Origin: an uncultured Clostridia bacterium
Lineage (GTDB): Bacteria > Bacillota > Clostridia > Christensenellales > UBA1242
Direction: 5' to 3'
Assembly: GCA_944376825.1 (NCBI GenBank)
Contig: CALWDY010000001.1
Span: 1-36,364 of the forward strand
DNA: 36,364 nt
Part shown: in pieces, positions 23,814 through 32,720 of the stretch
Layout of the letters: every line of letters begins with the position of its first letter
How positions within the stretch are numbered: the stretch's first letter is position 1
Position numbers and translations under genes: made by a program
The notes under the pieces: model-generated
Told to the model about the DNA's origin: nothing
The model's database searches: none
Seen by the model: the letters and a program-made list of their open reading frames with translations, nothing else

Positions 23814-24382
23814 TTTGCCCCCTGCAATTCATTTAATATTTCCGTTAAAATTATCACATGCTCTTCTTCTTGCCTTACAATTTCTTGTAGAACGGTTTTA
23901 ACAATTTTATTATCCAGCAATTTTATCATGTTATTATAATCTTTTATTGCAAACTGTTCTCCTGCAATCGCAGTTTTTATCATAAGAATTGGATTTGTTA
24001 CATATGGAACTGTTCGAGCATTATAAAAGTTTAATGGCAATGGAGGAAATTTTGAAAATATTGGAGAAACACCCAAGCGTATTAACATCTGTCCAAGCCA
24101 TTCCATATGTGTCATTTCTTGAATTGAAATCTCTTCCAATTTTTTGGCTATATCCTCTCTTTTTTGGTAAGAAAATTGAAAATATTGAAAAGTATATAAA
24201 AGTATGGCGCCAAGTTCACTTTTGCTACTCGCATAAGCAGGAGAGATAATTCGTGCTGTTTTTAAATCTTTTGTTAATTCTTCAATATTAACCCCCGCTA
24301 CAATTAAATCTAGTTTTTTTATTTTTATATTTTCTTGTTTGTCTTTTTCTAAATCCAAGCTATATTCTTTATCATCTTCCAT
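23810..24382 (-). CDS. Ferritin-like diiron/dimanganese protein (Mn-catalase-like)
   Basis: A 190-residue four-helix-bundle protein. Metal ligands of the ferritin-like type can be placed: Glu56 in SSKSELGAI, Glu89 and His92 in IQEMTHMEWLGQ, Glu142 in AIAGEQFAIKDY, and Glu/His in RQEEEHVIIL (about 173 and 175). This E..ExxH..E..ExxH order fits the ferritin-like superfamily, nearest the manganese-catalase-like group common in anaerobic Bacillota, which handles peroxide or stores metal. The first 40 residues are a charged extension. The ribosome site AGGAG lies inside a long hairpin that is also the probable terminator of ychF, so expression may depend on that structure. Confidence 0.82.
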   Translation of the reverse strand: MEDDKEYSLDLEKDKQENIKIKKLDLIVAGVNIEELTKDLKTARIISPAYASSKSELGAILLYTFQYFQFSYQKREDIAKKLEEISIQEMTHMEWLGQMLIRLGVSPIFSKFPPLPLNFYNARTVPYVTNPILMIKTAIAGEQFAIKDYNNMIKLLDNKIVKTVLQEIVRQEEEHVIILTEILNELQGAK

Positions 24383-24385
24383 AAA

Positions 24386-24430
24386 AAATAACTCCTTTTC
24401 TGCAATATATATGCAAAATAGGAGTTATTT
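24386..24430 (-). promoter_or_regulatory. Terminator hairpin overlapping the ribosome site of the ferritin-like gene
   Basis: In the minus-strand RNA AAATAACTCC (24430-24421) pairs with GGAGTTATTT (24395-24386), and the inner part continues pairing with only two mismatches down to a TGCA/TGCA stem around TATATAT. The 3' arm contains the AGGAG of the downstream gene and is followed by a T-run just before its ATG at 24380-24382. It starts six bases after the ychF stop. It can thus act as terminator of ychF and as a block to translation of the next gene. Confidence 0.7.
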
Positions 24431-24435
24431 GTGAA

Positions 24436-25527
24436 TTAAACATTAAATCTAAACAACATTACATCGCCATCTTGTACAACATAATCTTTGCCTTCTATTC
24501 TAACCTTTCCTTTTTCTTTTGCTTGCAGAAGCGAACCCGATTCAATTAAATCATCATAACTTACAACTTCTGCCTTAATAAATCCCCTTTCAAAGTCTGT
24601 GTGAATTTTTCCAGCAGCTTGTGGAGCTTTTGTTCCCTTTTTAATTGTCCAAGCTCTCACTTCTGTTTCTCCTGCCGTAAGATAACTCATAAGTCCTAAA
24701 AGACTATAACTAGCTTTAACAAGTTTATCTAAACCGCTTTCTTTAATGCCAAGTTCTTCTTTAAACATTTCTCTTTCGTCTTTGTCAAGTTTAGTTAATT
24801 CTTCTTCAATTTTTGCACAAAGAGCAATTGTTTCCGCATTTTCTTTTTTGGCAAATTCCTTAACTTTTAAAACATATCTATTATCGTCTTTTCCAATATC
24901 TTTTTCTGATATATTTGCGCAATATATAACGGGTTTTGTTGTGAGCAAAAAAAATGAATTTGCTATTTTTTGCTCTTCATCATTTAAAACAACCGTTCTT
25001 GCATTTTCACCATTCTCAAGAACAGATTTTACTTTTTTTAACACATTTAGTTCTTGCTCCGATTGTTTTTCGCCAACTCTTGCCAATTTAAAAAGTTTAT
25101 CATATCTTTTTGAAACGGTATCAAGGTCTGCAAGTATTAGTTCCAAATTTATTATTTCAATATCTCTAATAGGGTCTACACTGTCATTAACATTTATAAT
25201 ATTTTGGTCATCAAAACATCTAACAACATGACAAATTGCATCAACCTCACGAATATGGCTTAAAAATTTATTTCCAAGACCTTCGCCTTTGCTTGCACCC
25301 TTAACAAGTCCAGCAATATCTACAAACTCTATTGATGCAGGAGTTATTTTTTTTGTGTTGTACATTTTTCCTAAAACATCTAATCTTTCATCTTTAACTT
25401 CTACAATACCAACATTTGGTTCTATTGTACAAAACGGATAGTTTGCACTTTCCGCACCAGCTTCTGTTATTGCGTTAAACAATGTACTTTTTCCTACATT
25501 TGGTAGTCCAACAACACCAATCTTCAT
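24436..25527 (-). CDS. ychF: Ribosome-associated ATPase/GTPase YchF (OLA1 family)
   Basis: A 363-residue protein of the usual YchF length. The P-loop GLPNVGKST is at residues 7-15, switch II is DIAGLVKGASKGEGLGNKFL, and YCANISEKD is the NxxE-type base-specificity motif that favours ATP over GTP in this family. A helical insert lies in the middle, and the C-terminal TGS domain ends with KGKVRIEGKDYVVQDGDVMLF. YchF binds ribosomes and acts in translation and stress responses. It follows cysS by 18 bases on the same strand, so they likely share a transcript; the hairpin at its 3' end separates it from the ferritin-like gene. Confidence 0.97.
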   Translation of the reverse strand: MKIGVVGLPNVGKSTLFNAITEAGAESANYPFCTIEPNVGIVEVKDERLDVLGKMYNTKKITPASIEFVDIAGLVKGASKGEGLGNKFLSHIREVDAICHVVRCFDDQNIINVNDSVDPIRDIEIINLELILADLDTVSKRYDKLFKLARVGEKQSEQELNVLKKVKSVLENGENARTVVLNDEEQKIANSFFLLTTKPVIYCANISEKDIGKDDNRYVLKVKEFAKKENAETIALCAKIEEELTKLDKDEREMFKEELGIKESGLDKLVKASYSLLGLMSYLTAGETEVRAWTIKKGTKAPQAAGKIHTDFERGFIKAEVVSYDDLIESGSLLQAKEKGKVRIEGKDYVVQDGDVMLFRFNV

Positions 25528-25545
25528 TTTAGTTCTTCCTTTTGT

Positions 25546-26955
25546 TTAATATAATTGTTTAATGTCCCACTCCGTTGAATCTTTGCTGTCTTTAAGCAAT
25601 ATCCCTAAACCGAGCAGTTCATTTCTTATTTCGTCTGCCAAAACATAATTTTTTTGTTGTTTTGCAACTAACCTTTCATTTATCTTTAAAACAACATATT
25701 CTTCATTTACATTTAATTCTTTCAAATATTTTTGTTTTATTTTATCAATAAATTTATCTGGGTCATATCTAAATATTCCAAGTATGTTTTTAACTTTATC
25801 TAATGCATACATAATTGAATTTAGTTGTTTATAATTATCATATTTGCCAAGTTTAGAAAACATAGAAAATAGTTCAGCAATAAATTTAGCACTATTAAAG
25901 TCGTCGTCCATACACTCGGTAAACATATCTAAAACGCTTTCATCATAATCGTTGTTTGTGCTTTGTTTTCTTGCTAGTTCTATGTTTTTTATCACATTGT
26001 AAAAATAATACAAATTTTTTTCGGCTTGTTTAAATGAGTTGTCTCCCATGTCAAGAGTAGAAGTATAATGATTAACAAGCACAGCATATCTAAACACTTC
26101 TGCATCGTATTTATTAAGAACATCTTTAACTAAAACAAAGTTTTTAAAACTTTTGCTCATTTTTTGGCCATCAACAGTTATAAGACCATTATGAATCCAG
26201 TATTTAGCAAGTGGAGCATTATTCTCACAAGTGCTTTGAGCAAGTTCATTTTCATGATGTGGGAAAATCAAATCTTTTCCTCCACCATGAATATCTATTG
26301 TATTGCCAAGAATACTTTTAATCATTGTAGAACACTCTATGTGCCAACCCGGCCTTCCTTTTCCCCAAGGAGAATTAAAACCAAATTCATCTTCACCAAC
26401 TGCCTTCCAAAGTGCAAAATCTAATGCTTCTTCTTTATTTTCAGCATTTTCAATTCTAACAGAATTTTTTAATTCGTCAATTTTTCTATTTGATAATGTA
26501 CCATATCCTGCATATTTTTTTACACTAAAATACACATCTCCAACTTCTGTTGAATATGCATAGCCCTTGTTTATCAGGTCGCTTACAAAATCAATTATTT
26601 GTGGAATAAATTTTGTTACTCTTGGCTTAAAATTAGGCTGGCATACGCTTATTTTACTCCAAACATCTTCAATTATTTCAATTCTTTTGTCGGCAAGTTC
26701 CAATGGTGATATATTAAGCTCTTTTGCTTGGTTTATTATTCTATCATCTACATCTGTATAATTTGATGCATAAACAACATCGTAGCCTTTAAAACGAAGA
26801 TATTGTGATATCATATCAAAAGTTATTACTTGCCTTGCGTGTCCAAGATGTGGTTCCCCATTAACAGTCATTCCGCAAACATACATTTTTACTGTTTTAT
26901 TATCTTGTGGAACAAATTCTTCTTTTCTTTTGTGTAAAACATTATAAACTCTCAT
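25546..26955 (-). CDS. cysS: Cysteinyl-tRNA synthetase
   Basis: Charges tRNA-Cys. 469 residues, the normal length. The class I signatures are intact: PHLGHAR for HIGH, and KMSKS in DGQKMSKSFKNF. Zinc ligands appear as Cys28 in MYVCGMTV, Cys in WHIECSTM, and His/Glu in FPHHENELAQ. ALDFALWK and HGGGKDLIFPHH are further CysRS hallmarks. The C-terminal DALR-like anticodon region is complete. The gene begins 10 bases after the end of the DUF2238-like membrane gene and precedes ychF by 18 bases, so the three form a likely operon. Confidence 0.98.
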   Translation of the reverse strand: MRVYNVLHKRKEEFVPQDNKTVKMYVCGMTVNGEPHLGHARQVITFDMISQYLRFKGYDVVYASNYTDVDDRIINQAKELNISPLELADKRIEIIEDVWSKISVCQPNFKPRVTKFIPQIIDFVSDLINKGYAYSTEVGDVYFSVKKYAGYGTLSNRKIDELKNSVRIENAENKEEALDFALWKAVGEDEFGFNSPWGKGRPGWHIECSTMIKSILGNTIDIHGGGKDLIFPHHENELAQSTCENNAPLAKYWIHNGLITVDGQKMSKSFKNFVLVKDVLNKYDAEVFRYAVLVNHYTSTLDMGDNSFKQAEKNLYYFYNVIKNIELARKQSTNNDYDESVLDMFTECMDDDFNSAKFIAELFSMFSKLGKYDNYKQLNSIMYALDKVKNILGIFRYDPDKFIDKIKQKYLKELNVNEEYVVLKINERLVAKQQKNYVLADEIRNELLGLGILLKDSKDSTEWDIKQLY

Positions 26956-26965
26956 ATAAATTTCC

Positions 26966-27715
26966 TTATTCTTCTATCTGCGATATATTTTCTTGTTCTT
27001 TTTTTATTTTTGTAATTTGAAATTTTGAAACAAAATTCTTATATTTATATGCACAAACAGCACAAAACATTGCAGAAACTATTGCGCCAAGAAAGTCAAA
27101 TACAATGTCTAACATTGTGTCTAAAAGTGCTTTTTGACCAATATAATTTAATCCGCCTTGCGCTGCATATCCTTGCATATTTAGTCCTAGTAAACTATCA
27201 AATGTAAATTCATATATTTCCCAACACGCACCAATTGCAAGTGCAAAACAAAAAACAAAAATAAAAACAAACAAAGGATTAACATTTTCTTTTTTGGTAT
27301 TTAAAAATGTGTTTATTAAAAACATTGCAAAAAAACCAAAAACTACACCCGACAAAAAATGAACAATAATATCCCAAACTTCTGTTTTTGTGTACAGTCC
27401 TATGAATGTGCCTAAATATATACTTAAAAATAAAAATAAATAATATACACTTGTTGCAAATTTTGGAAATGAAATTTTATACACCTTTTTTAAAAATAGT
27501 GGGATAAAAGCAACTATAATTGCTAAAATTCTTTGCAATAGTGGAACAACAAAATCGTTTTTATTTGTTGCAATTACCATATCTCTAACACAAAATCCAA
27601 GAGAAATTATAAACATAACAACAACACCAACAAAAAGCATTAAATTTATCACATTAAATGCATCAAATTTACGCTGTTGTTCTTTTTTTTCTAAAAAACT
27701 TTCTTTATTTTTCAT
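26966..27715 (-). CDS. DUF2238-like polytopic membrane protein
   Basis: About 249 residues from the ATG at 27713-27715, with roughly six membrane helices and a charged, Lys/Glu-rich tail. The pattern WDIIVHFLSGVVFGF, ACWEIYEFTFD and ALLDTMLDIVFDFLGA matches what I recall of DUF2238/YjdF-type membrane proteins (PF09997): an Asp-His pair, an E-x-x-E pair and a D-x-x-x-D motif in membrane helices. Function unknown. A second in-frame ATG lies six codons upstream at 27731-27733. The nearer one is preferred because bases TGCAATAATATCCAT before it match the leader of the TauE-like gene. No Shine-Dalgarno sequence is present at either. It leads the operon with cysS and ychF. Confidence 0.7.
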   Translation of the reverse strand: MKNKESFLEKKEQQRKFDAFNVINLMLFVGVVVMFIISLGFCVRDMVIATNKNDFVVPLLQRILAIIVAFIPLFLKKVYKISFPKFATSVYYLFLFLSIYLGTFIGLYTKTEVWDIIVHFLSGVVFGFFAMFLINTFLNTKKENVNPLFVFIFVFCFALAIGACWEIYEFTFDSLLGLNMQGYAAQGGLNYIGQKALLDTMLDIVFDFLGAIVSAMFCAVCAYKYKNFVSKFQITKIKKEQENISQIEE

Positions 27716-27785
27716 ATGGATATTATTGCACATTATATATAATAAATCAAATTATTTTAAAGAAAACAAATGTATCTTTTTGTAT

Positions 27786-27817
27786 AAAAAAATCTGTACA
27801 TATGTGCAGATTTTTTT
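27786..27817 (-). terminator. Intrinsic terminator after tex
   Basis: Hairpin of 14 bp (27786-27799 with 27804-27817, one G-U pair) and a four-base loop; a T-run on the minus strand follows. It lies a few bases past the tex stop. Confidence 0.8.
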
Positions 27818-27824
27818 TATTTTT

Positions 27825-29981
27825 TTATTTTTCAATTGCATCTTTTATTGAAAGTGAAATTCTTTTTTTCTCTACATCGACAGACAGCACCTTAACTTTC
27901 ACCATATCTCCAACTTTAAGTTCTTCGCTTGGATGTTTAATATATCTATCACAAATTTGAGATATATGAACAAGCCCATCTTGATGTACTCCAATGTCTA
28001 TAAATGCTCCAAAATCTATAACATTCCTTACCGTGCCAGTTAAAATCATACCTTCTTTTAGGTCTTCAAGCGATAACAAATCACTTCTAAGAACAGGTTT
28101 TGGCATTGTTTCCCTTATATCTCTGCCTGGCTTCATAAGTTCGTTTACAATGTCTATAAGCGTTGGAACTCCAATTTTACAATAGTCAGCAATTTTTTGT
28201 TCACCTTCTTTTTGAACTAAATCTTTAAGATTTGATATTTTTTTCTCTTTAACATCTTGACTTGTAAAATTAAAGTAATTTAATAATTTTTGAGCGCTTT
28301 CATAACTTTCAGGGTGAACTGCTGTGTTGTCTAAAACATTTTCGCCGTCTGTTATTCTTAAAAATCCTGCGCATTGCTCGTATGCTTTTTGACCAAGTTT
28401 TGGAACATTTAAAAGTTCTTCTCTTGAACTAAACTGTTTTATTTTCTTCCTATACTCACAAACATTTTTTGCAATTGCACTATTCATTCCAGAAACATAA
28501 CTAAGTAAACTTGGCGATGCAGTATTTAGGTCTACTCCAACACTATTAACACAATCTTCAACAACACCTGTTAACACTTCCGTTAGCCTGTTTTGTGGCA
28601 TATCGTGTTGATATTGACCTACACCAATTGATTTGACATCAATTTTTATAAGCTCGCTAAGCGGGTCTTGCAATCTTCGTGCAATGCTGACTGCACTTCT
28701 TAAACTAACATCATAATCAGGAAACTCTTGCGCCCCCAGTTTTGATGCGCTATAAACAGATGCCCCTGCTTCATTTACAACAGCATAGTTCACTTTTCTA
28801 TTTACATGTTTTATTAGTTCGCAAACAAATATTTCACTTTCTTTGCTTGCTGTTCCATTTCCAATTGAAATTGTATCAACATCATACTTTTCAATTAGCG
28901 TTTTTAATTTTTCAATGCTCTCTTCAGTTTTTGATTGTGGTGGAGTTGGATAAACAACAGTTGTATCTAGCACATCCCCTTTTTTGTCTATAATTGCAAT
29001 TTTACAGCCTGTTCTATATGCTGGGTCTAGTCCTAAAATTACATTGTTTTTAAGAGGTGCAGTCAAAAGCAATGGTTTTAAATTGACTTCAAACATTTTT
29101 ATTGCTTGTTCATCTGCCCTATCTGTTAAAAATGTTCTAAGCTCTCTTTCAAGAGATGGGAACAAAAGCCTTTTATAACTATCTTCAATAGTTTCTTTCA
29201 TTATTTCATAGGTAGACTTGTTTTCTTTTAAATAAAATTTATATATCTCACCCAACGCAATATTTTCATCCAAAACAACATTAACCTTTAAACAATCTTC
29301 TTTTTCTCCCCTGTTTATTGCAAGTATTCTATGACTTGGCATTTTGTTTACAGGTTCAGTATAATCTGCATACATTTCATAAGTTTTAGATTTCTCATTT
29401 TCTATAATGTTAGTTTTAATGTTTGCCTTGTCTTGCAAAAGTTTTCTTAATGCCTTTCTTAATTCACTATCATCACTAATTCTTTCAGCAACAATATCTT
29501 TTGCACCACTAAGCGCTTCTTCGCTGGAACTAACTTCTTTTTCTGGGTTTACATATTTACTTGCAATATCAAGCATGTTTTCTTTTGTCTCTTGTGCCAT
29601 TAAAATATCTGCAAGCGGTTCTAATCCTTTTGCAATAGCAACAGAAGCTCTTGTTTTTCTCTTTGGTTTAAAAGGTCTATATATATCTTCAACTTCGGTT
29701 AATGTTTTTGCCAAACTTAATTTTTGCTCTATTTCTTCGGTCCATTTATCTTGTTCTTTTATTGAGCTTTCTACTTCTTGTTTTCTTTTTTCCAAATTTC
29801 TAAGATATGTTAATCTATCATAAAACTCTCTTAAAATTTGGTCATCGCAACTGCCCGTGAGTTCTTTTCTATATCTTGCAATAAAAGGTATTGTACACCC
29901 TTCATCAATTAAATTTATAATGTTTTCAACCCTATCTAATCTTATTTTAAATTCACTTGCCAATGTTTCTTGTATATTCAT
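27825..29981 (-). CDS. tex: Tex family RNA-binding transcription accessory protein
   Basis: A 718-residue Tex protein, full length. The start EGCTIPFIARYRKELTGSCDD and DIYRPFKPKRKTRA are the conserved N-terminal HTH region. The YqgF-like domain carries ILGLDPAYRTGCKIAIID and ISIGNGTASKESE; helix-hairpin-helix segments follow (SVGVDLNTAS and VPKLGQKAYEQCAGFLRI). The C terminus is an S1 RNA-binding domain (GTVRNVIDFGAFIDIGVHQD...HISQI). Tex affects transcription and RNA handling; its exact role varies by species. Its start shares one base with the stop of the deaminase gene upstream (TAATG), showing coupled translation. Confidence 0.97.
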   Translation of the reverse strand: MNIQETLASEFKIRLDRVENIINLIDEGCTIPFIARYRKELTGSCDDQILREFYDRLTYLRNLEKRKQEVESSIKEQDKWTEEIEQKLSLAKTLTEVEDIYRPFKPKRKTRASVAIAKGLEPLADILMAQETKENMLDIASKYVNPEKEVSSSEEALSGAKDIVAERISDDSELRKALRKLLQDKANIKTNIIENEKSKTYEMYADYTEPVNKMPSHRILAINRGEKEDCLKVNVVLDENIALGEIYKFYLKENKSTYEIMKETIEDSYKRLLFPSLERELRTFLTDRADEQAIKMFEVNLKPLLLTAPLKNNVILGLDPAYRTGCKIAIIDKKGDVLDTTVVYPTPPQSKTEESIEKLKTLIEKYDVDTISIGNGTASKESEIFVCELIKHVNRKVNYAVVNEAGASVYSASKLGAQEFPDYDVSLRSAVSIARRLQDPLSELIKIDVKSIGVGQYQHDMPQNRLTEVLTGVVEDCVNSVGVDLNTASPSLLSYVSGMNSAIAKNVCEYRKKIKQFSSREELLNVPKLGQKAYEQCAGFLRITDGENVLDNTAVHPESYESAQKLLNYFNFTSQDVKEKKISNLKDLVQKEGEQKIADYCKIGVPTLIDIVNELMKPGRDIRETMPKPVLRSDLLSLEDLKEGMILTGTVRNVIDFGAFIDIGVHQDGLVHISQICDRYIKHPSEELKVGDMVKVKVLSVDVEKKRISLSIKDAIEK

Positions 29982-31255
29982 TATTTTGTTATTCTCTCCC
30001 TTATTTCGTTTACTTTTTTATAAATAGTTTCTTTATCTTCTCCAATGAAGTACTCTCCATTTTCGTAAAGAATTTTGCCATTTACCATTGTTAAATACAC
30101 ATCACCACTCTTTCCTGCATAAACCAAATGCGATAGTAAATTTGCGTGTGGATAGTAATGCGGTTTATTTATGTCTACAAGTATTATGTCTGCTTTTTTC
30201 CCAACTTTAATTTCTCCAACATCAAAACCAAGAGCTTTGGCTCCATTTATTGTTGCCATTTTTAAAACATCTTTTGCCGACACCACGCTTGCGTCATAAA
30301 TATTTACTTTGCTAAGTGTTGCAACCAAAAACATTTCTTTAAACATATCTAAACTATTGTTTGATGCAACCCCGTCGGTTCCAATTGTTATATTTATGCC
30401 TTTATTTTGCATTGCATAAATTGGCGCAATACCACTTGCAAGTTTTATGTTTGATGATGGACAAGTTGAAACACTTACATTATAGTCTGCCAATATTTGC
30501 AAATCATCTTTGTCCATATGCACACAATGATAACATAACGCCTTTCTATCAAAAAAACCCAATTCTTCTAAATACATAGGTGGAGTTTTTTGATTGTTTT
30601 TTACCGTGCAGTCGCCCACTTCTTTTAAAGTTTCGCTTAAATGAATACTTCTTGGAATGTCATTTTTTGCAGTATAATCTACACACTGAGATATTTGCTC
30701 CTCACTTGTTGTATATATTGAGTGAACAAAACAAACTTTTTTTATTAGGTCAGTTTCCTTTATTGTTTCACTCTCGTTTTTAAGATATGTTAAATTGTCA
30801 ACACCAACATCTCTTGTTGTTGGACCAAATCCAACTCGTGCCCGAAACTTGCATTCTTCTAGTGCTTTATAAATTGATTTGTTAAAAAAATAACCTTCTT
30901 CTATACAAGTTATACCCGCACTTAAATATTCTAGTATCGCCAATTTCTCTCCCCAATATATATCCTCATCGGTTAGTTTATTTTCACAAGGTATAACATT
31001 GTCAAAAAGCCAAGCATCTAGTGTTGCGTCATCTTTGATTCCTCTTAAAATTGTCATTGGAGAGTGGCAATGAGTATTCACAAAACCAGGCATTAAAATA
31101 TTCCCTTTAACATCAATAATTTTGTCGTAATTATCTTGTTTTATTTCCTGTGAAATGCTTTTTATTGTGTCATCTTCAACAACAACATTTCCAATTACTA
31201 TTCCATAATCACTGTCAAGGTTTAAAATTTTTGCATTTTTAAATAAAATTTTCAT
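29981..31255 (-). CDS. Amidohydrolase, MtaD-like S-adenosylhomocysteine/methylthioadenosine deaminase
   Basis: A 424-residue metal-dependent hydrolase. The metal motif HxH is His62 and His64 in GFVNTHCHSPMTILRGIKDD, and the remaining ligands fall in HLSET, YHCVHMDKDD and the IGTDGVASNN segment. MTILRG followed by an ATLDAWL-like stretch is characteristic of the MtaD/SAH deaminase branch (TrzN/AtzA-like). These enzymes deaminate S-adenosylhomocysteine or 5'-methylthioadenosine in the cytosol, recycling the by-products of SAM use. A guanine deaminase or other nucleoside substrate cannot be excluded. It is the first gene of a coupled pair with tex. Confidence 0.85.
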   Translation of the reverse strand: MKILFKNAKILNLDSDYGIVIGNVVVEDDTIKSISQEIKQDNYDKIIDVKGNILMPGFVNTHCHSPMTILRGIKDDATLDAWLFDNVIPCENKLTDEDIYWGEKLAILEYLSAGITCIEEGYFFNKSIYKALEECKFRARVGFGPTTRDVGVDNLTYLKNESETIKETDLIKKVCFVHSIYTTSEEQISQCVDYTAKNDIPRSIHLSETLKEVGDCTVKNNQKTPPMYLEELGFFDRKALCYHCVHMDKDDLQILADYNVSVSTCPSSNIKLASGIAPIYAMQNKGINITIGTDGVASNNSLDMFKEMFLVATLSKVNIYDASVVSAKDVLKMATINGAKALGFDVGEIKVGKKADIILVDINKPHYYPHANLLSHLVYAGKSGDVYLTMVNGKILYENGEYFIGEDKETIYKKVNEIRERITK

Positions 31256-31336
31256 AAATTGCCTTTATTTTGTCATATTAAAATTAATATTATATATTAA
31301 ATTTTGCAAAAACATTATATCAAAAAGGAGATTTAA

Positions 31337-32560
31337 GTGCAAATGAAACATAGAATTATATTGCATTGTGATGTAAACAATTTTTTTGCTTCTGTAGAAT
31401 GCGCTTTAAATCCAAGTTTAAAAGATTTACCACTTGCAGTTACGGGAGAAAAATCTAAAAGAAATGGAATTGTTCTTGCAAAAAATAATTTGGCAAAAAT
31501 GTGTGGCGTTCAAACAGGAGATGTAATTTATAAGGCAAAGCAAAAATGCCCTGATCTTATTTGCGTTAGACCACATCACGATATATATGAAAAATACTCA
31601 AAAAAAATAAGAAAAATATACGAAGAATATACCGACAGAGTTGAGCCTTTTGGAATAGATGAGTGTTGGTTGGATATAACCGATACTGCAAAATTCTTTG
31701 GCACTCCACTTGAAATTGCAAATATGCTTAAAAAAAGAATAAAAGATGAAATTGGAGTTACAATTTCTGTTGGAATAAGTTTTTCTAAAATGTTTGCAAA
31801 ACTTGGAAGCGACATGAAAAAACCCGATGCAGTCACTCAAATTCCTTATCAAACTTTTAAAAAACAAACTTATCATCTTCCACTTAACAGTGTTATTGGA
31901 ATTGGCAAAAAACTTGAAATTAAATTAAATAAAATGAATATTTATACCTTGGGCGATTTGGCAAATTATGATACAAAAATTATAAAAAAGAAATTTGGTG
32001 TTGTTGGAGAAAATTTACAAAAAAAACTACAAGGAATTGATGATGACGAAATTGCAAGTGCGTTTGATGTTAAACGAGTTAAAAGCATTGGCAATGGAAC
32101 AACAACAATAGTTGATATAAAAAATATGGAAGAAATGAAAAGTGTTGTTATGTTTTTGTGCGATGAAATTGCAACACGTTTAAGAAAGAAAAATTTGGTT
32201 GGATGCACAATCCATATTGGTTTAAGAAAAAGCGACCTTACACATATTTCCAAAAGCCATACAATTGAACAATTAACAAACACAGCAAAAGACCTTTTTG
32301 AAGAAAGTATAAAAATGATTGAAAAAATGTGGGATAACTATACTCTTATTCGAAGCGTAAGAATAAGCGTTTCAAACCTTGAAGATGAAACCGCAATAAA
32401 TCAATTAAATTTTTTTGATAAAAAAAATAATAAAAGTCAATTAAATAAAGCAATTGATAAAATAAGAGAAAAATATGGATACAAAAGTATTCAACCACTT
32501 ATAACAAAAAACGAAGAACTGATAAATAATAACGCTCTTCGCCTTGATGAAAGAGATTAA
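31337..32560 (+). CDS. dinB: DNA polymerase IV (Y-family)
   Basis: A 407-residue translesion polymerase. The palm begins with HCDVNNFFASVECALNP, with the first catalytic Asp; the second acidic pair is in FGIDECWLDITDT. The HhH region appears at SVIGIGKKLEIKLNKMNIYTLGDL, and the little-finger domain begins near IGNGTTTIVDI. Start: GTG at 31337-31339 has AAGGAG six bases upstream and is preferred; an ATG two codons later would leave 12 bases. The protein lacks a recognisable C-terminal beta-clamp box, though QLNFF near residue 350 is a good candidate for it. Monocistronic, divergent from the deaminase and followed by the long gene-free region. Confidence 0.95.
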   Translation: MQMKHRIILHCDVNNFFASVECALNPSLKDLPLAVTGEKSKRNGIVLAKNNLAKMCGVQTGDVIYKAKQKCPDLICVRPHHDIYEKYSKKIRKIYEEYTDRVEPFGIDECWLDITDTAKFFGTPLEIANMLKKRIKDEIGVTISVGISFSKMFAKLGSDMKKPDAVTQIPYQTFKKQTYHLPLNSVIGIGKKLEIKLNKMNIYTLGDLANYDTKIIKKKFGVVGENLQKKLQGIDDDEIASAFDVKRVKSIGNGTTTIVDIKNMEEMKSVVMFLCDEIATRLRKKNLVGCTIHIGLRKSDLTHISKSHTIEQLTNTAKDLFEESIKMIEKMWDNYTLIRSVRISVSNLEDETAINQLNFFDKKNNKSQLNKAIDKIREKYGYKSIQPLITKNEELINNNALRLDERD

Positions 32561-32720
32561 AAATAAAATAAAAAGTATTTTAATTAAAACAATTTATTAA
32601 AAATGTAATTTAAAAATAATTTTATAATAAATATTATTTATAAAAAAAATAGTAATAAAAAAATAATTATTAAAATTATAAAATAACAAAAAAATTAAAT
32701 ATTAAAAATTATTTTAAAAA
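32561..32720. other. Extremely AT-rich tract after dinB
   Basis: In these 160 bases I count only about five G or C, near 97% A+T, well beyond the already AT-rich neighbours. It has no open frame of note. It forms the left part of the only gene-free stretch over 300 bases (32561-33233). Confidence 0.85.

Noticed and set aside
24746..25231. A 161-residue plus-strand frame antisense to ychF
   Set aside because: It is the antisense shadow of a highly conserved gene, Ser/Phe-rich as expected for that, with no ribosome site.
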